Below the pieces are notes generated by a model that was not told the origin of the DNA, made no database searches, and was given only the letters and a program-made list of their open reading frames with translations. The position numbers were made by a program, and so were the translations under genes. A DNA stretch of 64,000 bases from Alentia gelatinosa (taxonomy: Eukaryota; Annelida; Polychaeta; Phyllodocida; Polynoidae): assembly GCA_950022655.1 (NCBI GenBank), contig OX465592.1, positions 3,030,623 to 3,094,622 on the forward strand, written 5' to 3'. Each line of letters opens with the position of its first letter. Position 1 is the stretch's first letter. Below are positions 24,401 through 36,400 of this stretch, one piece after another.

Positions 24401-27400
24401 ATTCTCAATGGGGGCTTTGTATAAGATTGATAATAAATGCATGGTAATGATTGCCCGATTATGTTTCAGACCCCATGTGTGGAGATGATCAACGGCGAAT
24501 GGTACGACCAGAAATGTGAACAGACGAGAGGCTACGTCTGTCAGGTCTTTAAAAGTAAGTGTCCTTGTACCAATGAAGAGAGGACTGCAAATAGGAATGT
24601 GTGATTCACATGAAATAGGCGTAAATTAGAATAAATGACAGAAACTGGTTTTAAAGGTAAACAATTAGGAAAAATCTCAAGTTATGACACCGTAGACTGA
24701 TCCATTTTAACAACCGGTAAGAAATCTGCAAATACTGAATGTCTTTCACCGAACAACAAAGTTTGCTGCTCTGCTCTCCCTGCTATACTTTTGAACAGCG
24801 ACTTTTTCTAATGCCAATAATAGATTGAGATTGTTAGATTGTTTTGGTTCTGCGCGGGTAGGTTTCTTGCACTGGGTGGTAGGTAGACTGTGTTCCACAC
24901 CTGTGGCCCTCTGGGGCCTGTTTTTTAGTTGTGACCATTTCCTATAGTGACCAGTTAGCGACTGTTTGGGGACCTTTGGGTTCCAGAGATTAGTCGTCAT
25001 AACATGTGCGACCATTTAGAGGGGTAAACTGTCGTGGTCACTGTTTTGGCTTCCAGAGTTGTGACCAGTTGGTGACCATTTAGCCCAAATGGTGGCATAT
25101 TTCATTTTAAACACTTCCAATGTATTAAATGAAACAATATTTACTGGGATGGATTATCTATATCTGTTTTATCTAATTCCCAAATTTCATAATTTTCTGT
25201 TGAGAAATATACATGTGAGACATGCTTTTGTTTTTTAATGGGCCTTGAACCAACAGTGATCATAACAGCTGAACAGTGACCGGGTCTGAGGAACACTTTT
25301 TGGTCATGATCACTGGTTTGGTCGCCCAACTGGTCACTCTTTTGTGATCACTACAAATAAAGACGTCGCTGTCTGAAAAACAGGGGCCTGTAGTTCAATG
25401 ATTGCTGTTCATCGCCACTTTTCTCTTGCCAATACACGGAAATAGAGTTTCATTTTAGGGAGTGTAAACAAACTGATTATGGAAGTATATATGTGCAAAA
25501 ATATACACCAAGGCTGTGCTACATCTAACAACACACCACAGCCTGCAGCATCTGTAGCTCATCAAATGGGATGCAAATGCTGAGCTCATGGACTTGGATA
25601 TGCAATTCTGTACTGCTCTGGATAAAACGTTTTGCGATGGCTACAAAGTGGGTTTGCCAATTTTTAAACAGATATACTTTCAAAGTTTACTATGTTTCAC
25701 GAGGCAGTAGGACTGAACCAATCCACTGTACGACCACAAAACCACCAAAAAAAATTCCAACGGACAATATATTATAAGTTTTGTCAGAACGAAAAAATTA
25801 AAATATACTTTCAAAGTTTGTTTACGCTCCCCTTTCAAGTGCCAAACCACTTTTCATATGACCATATATGGCAAACTCTGTTTCCGTGTATCCTAGATCC
25901 CTCAAATGTGGTGAGCACTGCTCCCGATGTATAGCGATGTGAGAGGGCGGACCCTCTCGCTAATAGTGACACAATAGAGGCAGTAACAGTGACATCACAG
26001 TTGGTTCTGAAACGTGGCATGCCACTGTTCACCCATATCCTCTGTATGACGTCGTGATCTGTGTTGTCACAGGAGTATTGAAACGCTACCTGCCCTTGTT
26101 GTGCCGTAGAGACCAACAAGGGTTGTCACAGGACTAGTGAAACAGGCCCCCTGTAGCCCTCTGTAGTTCAATGATTGCTGTTCATCGCCACATTTCTCTT
26201 GCCAATCGTAGATCCCTCGAACGTGGTGAGCACGCCGCCGCCGACGCTGCCCTCCCCGGGCTGTCCGAGCAGAGACTACGTGAAGGTGGGCGGGAACTGC
26301 TACATGCTGGGCGTGGAGGCCCGCCGCTGGTCTGACGCCCGCACGGCGTGTGCCGCCGACAAGGCCGACCTCGTCTCCATCCACACGGTCCGCATCAACA
26401 CCGCCCTCTCCCTGCTCGCCCGAGACAAACTCGACGACCAGCGGGGCTTCTGGATCGGTCTCCAGGACCTACAGGTTTTGTTTTATTTTGTTATTTTGAT
26501 TTTACGTCCAGTCAACCATTATAGGTCCTTTCCAGACTTTCTCAAGGTTTTTTTTACACCACTAGGGTGGTGATCGAATCTATGTGGTGAATTCAGGTAG
26601 AAATCTCACCCCTACACATTTACCGAGGTGAGAGTTCTTTTACTTCCCACACCACATAGACATGGTATGAGAAGGATGGCCTTTGTTATAGCAGTAAATC
26701 TACCACTGCTGGGGGTGGGACTCAAACCCACAAAGTCTTACAACCTTGGGGTTACAAGTTCGGTGCTCTAACCACTGAGCTAACTCCCCAACCCGACCTA
26801 CAGGTCAGGGCCCTGTTTCATAAGTAGTGGAAGGTTTTAGCTAGCAAACACTTAAAATAGCGGCTGGAATAGCGAGACGAACAACGTGCTTGTTAATTTT
26901 GCGTTTCATAACCCCTCTCGCTATTCAGCAGTCTCGTTCGTTCGCTATTTTCAGCCATTCGTTCGTTGTTCGGGCAATATCACTCTCCCAGCAGATATTT
27001 TGTGATACATTTCTTATACTGGGCCACAAGATCTATGTTCGGAGAGTGTTTCAGCGCAGCGTGCATGCGCACTGTAGGCATCAGAATGAAAACAAACAAG
27101 ATGGGTGGAGACATCCAACAGACTGAATACATGTGAAATCATAAGTTAGTTAAATAGATTGAACCAAATCTAATATATATAGATAAATATATACATATAT
27201 AGATACATATATATACACATTATGATAAATTTATATACACATGTATCTATATATATTATATATGTCGAGCGATGCAGGAGGTTCTGCAATAGCCACCTGA
27301 GTGCTGCAGTGACCACATTTGTTAGTTTGAAATAGAATTTCCAGTATTGGAAAAAATAATCATTAGAATATTTTAAAATTTGGCATAAATATATGGGATA

Positions 27401-30400
27401 CAATTAGAATTACTCGCTACAAATATTCTTCAATTTCAATTAGATTTCGTGTTCGAAAAAGACATATTTATACTGCTATTTGGGATGTACGAGAGGGTCG
27501 ACCCTCTCGTACATAGCGGGAGTTTTTCCGCCGAAATAGCGAACCCATGACCTAGCCGCTGTTTGTTATGCAACGCAACTTAACGCCATTTCCTCCCGCT
27601 CACTCGGGAAGCGGACGAGGCCATAAAACTGTCCATAATGAGGTCAAATCATCATGTACTTCGAAATAAGTTCCGCTTCGTGTTATCATTCCGCAAAGAC
27701 AACTCATGCCATATCAACAATCATATGGAATTTTGTGATGTTTCATGATAGTATGCCCCGTTCTGCACGTGCCTGACGGCCGTGTGGGCGGGGCTTACTC
27801 TTCAGAGTTAATTGGTTTATCATTAGTTTTAAATCCCCTGCTTTGCTGCACTCAGGCACCTGGCTACTACTCGTGGACAGACCGGTCACTGGTCATCTTC
27901 ACCCACTGGGGTAAGGACCAGCCGATTCGCCCCATCTCCGGCGGCTGTGTCGCCTCCGACAAGAACGGCGACTGGTTCGACATCGTCTGTGAAACGGCCC
28001 TGCCCTACGCATGCAAATATACTCTAAGTAAGTATAGATATCCGGAGGGAAGTTCCAATTTCTCATTATATGGGAATAATTTATGTGGGGACATCCATGA
28101 AGTACGTAAGCACTGAGGTGGGGTGGGGGGGGGGGGGGGGGGCAAAAGTTTCTTGATACTCTGAACTTTACTATAGAGGAAACCTATAAATGTTTAGGGT
28201 CTGAACTTGTATCCCATCAAGTTTGAATCGCATAGTAATTCATAAAGCGAAGCTGAGTGAATTATGTAGCGATACAAACAAAATGGTAACGAGCTCTGAC
28301 CGTAAGGCCACTAAAAAAACAACTTGTTTCTCATCACCGCGCGCATCAGAAAAAACGATTTTAGAAGATTTTTTTTTTTTTTTTAAGTAGATGAACCTTG
28401 ACAGAAATTATGAAAGGTATGTGTATTTAGTATCAAATTAAAGCTCCTGATGTCAGGGATGCATTAATTGTAGAGCCAGTAAAAATCTGGAAACCCCACG
28501 TAAGTAGACACCCCGCATAAGCAGCCACTTTGGCCCGGATCAGAGGGTGTCTGCTTACGTGGGGTTTTACTGTATGTCTGCCCTCATTGATATAGCAAAA
28601 AAAAAAAACACCCTCGTCATATTTTTCATGGCTTGGTGATGAGAAACAAGTTTTTTTTTTTAGTGGCCTAAGCTTGAACAGGTTTCTGAATCTATCTCAC
28701 CCTTCACATTGACTAATGGGCTAACCTTTGTGACATAATCCCTGTTGCATATCTTTCCTAAATATCTAATAGGCCTTGGATACGAGTTCCCAATGTTAAG
28801 TCTATGGAGAAAAAAAATACCAGGGGTGAGATAAAACTGTATATACCTCCTGCAGCATAACTTTATTAAAACTATATTTTTTTCCAACATAAATCTCTCC
28901 GATTATTTGGGTTTTTCAGATGCAGCTACAGGCTTGCTTGTGAATCCATTAGTTGGTATCATTATTATTATATACCTATGTCCGAATGTCTACGAAATAC
29001 TGCCCGCTGCTAGGGGTGCAGTAATAATAATGTTCGTGCCCGCTGTGAGAGTGACATAATAAGTCATTGAAATGCCGTTTTTTCATCGATTTAAGGTATA
29101 TAATAATAAGCAAACGTCCTGACTGTAGACGAAACAATTCTCATTCTCGGCCAGTCGTCGATTTCATACTACCTTCCGCCTATGCCGTCAGGCAGTACGT
29201 TATCCACGACTGACCTCGAACAGGAACCGTTTAGTCCACAGTAGGGACGTTTCCTAATATTACATCTAGAACAAAACAATATTAAATAACCATTGACCAT
29301 GTTGCAGCTCCCGTGCCCACTGCGCCACCTGCCGTACCCGGTTACTGCCCGTCTAAGAAGTGGCGGCATTTTGGGTCATACTGCTACTACATCCCGGACA
29401 GTTATACCTACTCCTACTCCCAGTCACAGGACAGATGTAAAAGAGAAGGCGGACAGCTTACCTCCATCCACGATGAATCTGTCAACACCTATCTGGCTGT
29501 CTATCAGCGTCAAACCAGGAGAAACATCAATATCTGGATCGGCATGGTACGAAAAGGTAAACCAAACTCTTTTTAGTATATATTTAAAGACAAATGTGGG
29601 TAGATGACACCTATTTTAGATAATGGCTCGCTCGTCATTGATCCTGACATATTCTATGACGTCACGTTGCTGCTTGATGACGTCAGCGACGTCATATTGT
29701 CTGTTGGGTCAGAGGTCATACAGACTATGGCGACACTCATGCACGCTCGCTGTATGTAGAGAAGTATTGTCCCCAGAAATCCCATCATGGAGAGTTGGAA
29801 CCGCTGCGAGAGAAGCCAAGGCACTGTCAAGTAAATACATGTGAATTCAGTATTTCCCTGTGGCAGTAGGCAGGTTATACTGTTAATGAAATGCTGCTTT
29901 CTTATTTTCGCTTAAAGACAAATGCCGGTAGGTATCGCTGATGCTGCCATTCGGTTTCATGAAAATCATGTACGTTTATATATATACAGTAAAACCCCTC
30001 TTCCGGGACACCCCGCTTAAGGGGACACCCCGCTTCAGGGGACAATTTGCTCGGAACGGAAATTTTCCCCTCTATTAAGAGTTTATTTTAACCCCGCTTA
30101 AGGGGACACCCCGCTTAAGGGGACACCCCGCTTTAGGGGACAGTTTTTCGGTACAGAAATGCTTAAAAACCCCGCTTAAGGGGACAGTTTTGAGGGAGAT
30201 CATATAAAAAACACTGAAAATCCTTCTTGTGCGGGCCCAGGCGGCCGGAGGGTGTTTTTTCAAGGTAATAACCGCATCTCTAGCGGCTCTGGGCGGGTGA
30301 CAGTGAGTGCATATTCATATGAGCGACTTTCGCACTTGTTGAAGGTAGGGGGTTAGAGGTCCGCTTACAGGTTAGCGGTGGGCGACACAGGGCGGGCTGG

Positions 30401-33400
30401 GGGGCTGCTGACTTCGGGGGGGGGGGCGGCGGGGGGGGGGGGGTACATTGAACGGGGGTGTACAAAGGAGGCTGTACAAAGGAGCAAATTTCACAAGGGA
30501 GGCATATCCATCTTCAACCTCTTTTATCTATTTATTTCTATTTTTTGTACATTTATATTCATTTATGTTCATTTATATTCATTTATGTTCATTTATATTC
30601 ATTTATATTGTATAATTTATATTTATTTGCTTATTTATTAATGAACCTTTTAACCTAATAACCATCGTTTCCTTCATTTATGTAGGTATTCTCTATTGTA
30701 TAACCACTGGCATACTGAAAACCCCGCTTAAGGGGACACCCCGCTTAAGGGGACACTTGGCCCGGAACGGAGGGTGTCCCCTTAAGAGGGGTTTTACTGT
30801 ATATACATATATATAAATATGTATATATATATATATATACAGTAGAACCCCGCCTAACGGACACCCTGCGTAAGCGGACACCCCGCGTTAACGGACACCT
30901 TTGCTCGGAACGGTTCCCTCTATTAGATGTTTATTTTAACCTCGCGTAAGCGGTCACCCCACGTAAGCGGACACTTTGGCCCGGAACGAAGGGTGTCCGC
31001 TTACGCAGGGTTCTACTGTACAACAACGACAGTGGAAGATCTATCAGGAGTAGAACTGTCCTGTTCTAATTAAAAAAAAACAAAAAAAAACAATGATTGG
31101 AACTTTGACACTATCAGAGAGATTTCTTTTTGCAGGTGGTCGCTTTGTCTGGGACGATGGCAGCCCAGTACAGTACACCAACTGGGCACCTGGCAACCAC
31201 TCGGCGACCGACGACTGTGTGTTGATGGAGAAGAACACTGGACAGTGGAGACCTGCTCGCTGCAACGCACGCCTCTACCGCATCTGTAAAACGCTGAAAG
31301 GTTGGTTTCCGAGACATACGAAGATCAAAAATCCAATATATCACATAGCTATTGTGCTATGGAGGCGGCCATCTTGTTGCCCCGACGCCATCTAAAACAC
31401 CAGGTGGCGGAACCGATTATCAATGGATTTTATCCGAAATATGTTTTTTTGGGGCTTGCCATGGAGGAATTTTAGCCTCGTCTCGCAATTATCTAAAGAT
31501 TATAACAACTGATAACAGAGGTTGTCCCCCGACTACAGTTGCGCTATCTGACAGTTTCCTGGTGGATGATGGCGGAACTAGCAATCACTCTGTGCCCTAT
31601 ATGTAAGTGAGCGCCGCACAAGTTGGGAGACAACCACTATTATTTTCTGCTGTCATAAACTATAGATAATCGTCGGACAAGGCTAAAACCCTTTTATGGC
31701 AAAAGAAATCCTAGAATATTTTTATAAAGTCAAATCCATTGATAACTGGAACCACCATCTGGTGGGGTTTTTTTAGCATTCAAGGGCAAGATGGCCGCTT
31801 CCATGACACAATAGCTATGTGCCCTATAAGGTTTATGTAGTTAGATTGATATAAGGGATTCTAAGAACATACCAGGAACAGTTGAAAAAGATGGAAAATA
31901 AACAATTCGTTGTATTCTCTCGACAGATAAAGGTATGTTTTAAAGACCCGGACACCATTCTCCTTGAAAATATGAAAAGTATATTTGTTTTAATCACTTT
32001 TATTCTGTTTTAGATGGCATCCCAACGACAACAACGATTGCTACAAGCCCTGGCACCAAACCTACACCACCAGGTAATTCTCTGAGTGCACCCTCAAATG
32101 GCAATCTACAATCACTGCAATCACTCTGGGGTCCGTTTAATAATCTAGGATCGTACATGAAGACTCTTTTCTGTACCTCGTACAAAGGTTATGATTTAAT
32201 CGTAATTAAATCTGTCTTAAGACAGTCTTAGCCGTCCATGAGGTCGTCCATAAGTGTTGAATAAAGTTGACCCATATCGTCCATGGGTCTCTATGGCATA
32301 CCCGATAAAGAAACAAGTCGGACTCATATTTCACCTGATTATTGCTTCTGAGATGTTAATTATCGGCGGGAGATGTTACTATCAAATGATATCATGCCAT
32401 ATTCCGTTGGCGATTCTGGAAATCGCAAGCGTTTCTTGCTTAGTATGTCCCTGGTATAAAATCCACGGTACACATGACACAGGCAGTCAGTCTAAAGCCT
32501 CTACATATGAATATATTTTCTTGTAATTATACATTTTTTCTGACCTATTGCGATTCCAAATTGCATTGTTGCTACAGAGCTGCACAAGTGCAAATTGACC
32601 AAATGTAGCAAGTGGAATTCTAAAATGTGATGGAATTAAAATAGGTCAATGACCTCCAGGGCTGTGGCCCATCAAGAATGCATCCTATACTGTTAGTCCT
32701 AGACATTTAAAGATTGTTTTTTTGTCTTCTGTAATGGGACAGAGGCTTTTTGTTGACTTAAATGTCTTTGAGAGATGGGAATCAGTGACAACACCTCAAC
32801 CTAAGGTTTACATGTCACAGCATGTAATTCCTTCACGGCGATCTTGCCACCGATACTGCCCCTGCAGTGATAAATGAACTAAATAAAAGTGTGTAGAAAT
32901 ACAATCTCAAACTATACGAAAATGTCCTAAACCCACATTTACCATGCCCCTTTATATCTATATTGTGATATCTGGACTTGAATCTGCCTATCTGGTGTAC
33001 TTTTGTAATTCCGTCACCATGGAATTCATGCCGCTGTGTTTTCTATCCACAGTGACGCCGTGCCAGAACGACCCGCTCGGCCTCGTTTTCGGCGGGTTCT
33101 GCTACCGCTTCCTGACCCGGATGTTGACGGACGGGGACTTCGCGGAGACGGAGTGTGTTAAGCTGGGTGGCCACTTGGTGTCGCTCCACTCGCAGGCCGA
33201 GAACGAGTTCGTGACGGAGACGCTGAGAACGAGATCGCCCCCAGCGAGCGACATCTGGATCGGCTACAGAAAGACACGTGAGCTCCTCTATTTACAGTAA
33301 CACCCTGCTTAAGGGAACACCCTTCGTTCAGAGCAAAGTGTCCCCTTAATGCCCCAGTCACACTGACGAAAATTCTGGCGTTTCTTCTACGTATTTGAAT

Positions 33401-36400
33401 TGGTGGGGAGGACGTATTAGCTACGGATTTGGAACGTATCTGTTTCTTTTGCTTTAACGTTTTAGTACGCTTCTCAACGTTCACCAACGTTTATTTACGC
33501 TTCGGTATATATTGTTGCGTTTTCCGGCACATTCCGACTTTCCTTTACGTATCTCCGCGTTTTGCTGCGTATTTGTAGATTTCAAAATATGTAGAAGAAC
33601 ATAGAGGAGCGTACACGGGAAAACGCTGTTTTTTACGCCAGTGTGACTGGGGCATAAGTGGGGTTGAAATGAATAAAATAAAAATTTCTGTTCTGAGCAA
33701 ATTGTTCCCTTTTAAAAGCAGGGTGTCTTCTTAAGTGGGGTCGAAATAAACTTAATAACAAATTCTGTTCCGAGCCAATTGGCCCCTTAAGCAGGGTGTC
33801 TCCTTAAGCGAGGTGTCCCAGAATCAGGGTTTTACTGTGATAGACCTTTTTACGCCGGCTGGTTTCGCACCTAACCGCTTGGTTACGCAATGCCTGAAGC
33901 CAGACAAACCCCTGGCAACGTATTCTTGAACTTTATATGTTTATGATAGCCATTTAAGTCTCCAGAGAAAGTACAGTGACTCCATCGCATCGTATGGTAT
34001 TCCAGCTTCAAATTGCTGTGTTATACATGAATATTGCTTCCGTAATACTCCCCGTACCCCTTTGTCCATGGAGTATAGTTCACAGTACCCCTCTGTCCAT
34101 AGAATATAACTCACTGTACCCCTCTGTCCATGGAGTATATCTCCCCGTACCCCTCTGTCCATGGAATATAACTCACAGTATCCCTCTGTCCATGGAATAA
34201 AACTCACAGTATCCCTCTGTCCATGGAGTATATCTCACAGTACCCCTCTGTCCGTGGAGTATAGTTCACAGTATCCCTCTGTCCATGTAGTATATATCTC
34301 CCCGTACCCCTCTGTCCATGGAGTATAGCTCACAGTACCCCTCTGTCCATGAAGTATAGTTCACAGTACCCCTCCGTCCATGGAGTATAGTTCACAGTAC
34401 CCCTCTGTCCATGGAGTACATCTCACAGTATCCCTCTGTCCATGGAGTATAGCTCACAGTATCCCTCTGTCCATGGAGTACAGCTCACAGTACCCCTCTG
34501 TCCATGGAGTATAGTTCACAGTACCCCTTTGTCCATGGAGTACACCTCACCGTACCCCTGTGCCCATGGAGTACACCTCCCCGTACCCCTGTGCCCATGG
34601 AGTACACCTCCCCGTACCCCTCTGCCCATGGAGTACACCTCCCCGTACCCCTGTGCCCATGTAGTACACCTCCCCGTACCCCTCTGTCCGTGTAGTACAG
34701 CTCCCCGTACCCCTGTGCCCATGGAGTACACCTCCCCGTACCCCTGTGCCCATGGAGTACACCTCCCCGTACCCCTCTGTCTATGGAGTACAGCTCCCCG
34801 TACCCCTGTGTCCGTGGAGTACAGCTCCCCGTACCCCTGTGTCCGTGTAGTACACCTCCCCGTACCCCTGTGCCCGTGTAGTACACCTCCCCGTACCCCT
34901 GTGCCCGTGTAGTACACCTCCCCGTACCCCTGTGCCCATGTAGTACACCTCCCCGTACCCCTGTGCCCATGTAGTACACCTCCCCGTACCCCTGTGCCCT
35001 TGTAGTACACCTCCCCGTACCCCTGTGCCCATGTAGTACAGCTCCCCGTACCCCTCTGTCCATGGAGTACAGCTCCCCGTACCCCTGTGCCCATGTAGTA
35101 CACCTCCCCGTACCCCTGTGCCCATGGAGTACACTTCCCCGTACCCCTGTGCCCATGTAGTACACCTCCCCGTACCCCTGTGTCCGTGTAGTACACCTCC
35201 CCGTACCCCTGTGCCCATGCCGTATCTGACGCAGTACTGGTTGCCGTTGACAGCGGCCGGCCTGTGGATGTGGGTGGACAGGACGGCGAGTGGCTATAAG
35301 AACTGGGAGGTGGGGCAGCCCGGACAGTTGAGTCACGACTGCGCGGTGCTGTCGTCCGTGACGGGTCGCTGGTCTGACCGGGCCTGCTCCCAGCACACCG
35401 CCTACGTCTGTAAGTCCAACGAGGGTGAGTATTCTTATAAAGAAATCCCGACCATGCTGTAAAAGCTGCAAAATAAGATGATGATTTTCCATTCATATGG
35501 AACGAGGCATTTACTGCCGCCCATCCAAAAACCATCGTTTATTGTCTACAAATATGTATAAATGACTCACATTTATCAATTGATACTGAAATAAGAGAAA
35601 TTAATTTATTGTACTTAAGCACACGACCAAATTTCTCGTTAATGCTTATCCCACAGGAAGCTTTCTAAGTTGTGTGAGTTTGAATAAATCAAAACAGTCC
35701 TCGGTAAGGTCCTGTGTTCTGTGAGAGGGTCCTAATTACATGTTATCTAGTTACGAGGTAAATTATTGCTGGGTTTTGATAAACCTCTATGAAGGTGATG
35801 TCTGATTCTGAAATATGTCTGCCTTTGTGTTTTCAGGACCTCCACCAACTGGGACAACGCTACCCACACCAAAGCCTACGTACCCAGGTGAGTCAATAGT
35901 CCATCCTGATCATCCTTAATAAGGAAACTGTGAGTTTCTATTTTGGGTCAGCAGTCCCATCGGTGGTTCCTGACTGTATATCGGTGACGGTCAATGGAAA
36001 TAGGCTATTAGGAGAACACAGAAAATCTACACCGTTTTCGTCGGCCAATGAAAACAGGCCTTTAAAGTCCGTTTCCATTGCCAGATTTTGATTGTCTTAT
36101 AATGGAGTTATTTTGTAACTGATCAATTCTATACAGACAATTTAAATGATTAATCTCTTGGCATTGAAACCAATATAATTGATCATGAAAGGGATGTAGA
36201 GACTGGAACTTTGCAATACAGGAAATAATATTGTTAATCGTATCTGTTTCTGTTTAGTGAATCTGTGCCCAGGAAGAAACGACGCCTACCTGATGGGTGA
36301 CTACTGCTACCAGGTAAGTCCACTGATATTTGTTCTTTTTAACAAACAATGTCATTGTATAATTTATATATATAATTATTATCTGCAAAATAGATAATTT

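Larger units (their letters stand above)
25389..26157 (+). repeat. Upstream copy of a ~315-bp tandem duplication around the e20 acceptor
   Basis: TGTAGTTCAATGATTGCTGT at 25389 recurs at 26162, and CCCTCAAATGTGGTGAGCAC at 25899 corresponds to the true e20 start at 26214. The upstream copy is split by the 25433-25890 element. Without that insert the two copies are about 315 bp apart. Confidence 0.78.

Noticed and set aside
29586..29640. Second TTAA MITE copy near 29584
   Set aside because: Only about 25 bases of the left end (TTTAAAGACAAATGTGGGTAG-like) are recognisable and no right end was found.
34485..35535. Two minus-strand ORFs of 335-339 codons with a 31-residue repeat
   Set aside because: They are produced by the 31-bp minisatellite, which is open in several frames at once; the parts beyond the repeat are antisense to exon e26.
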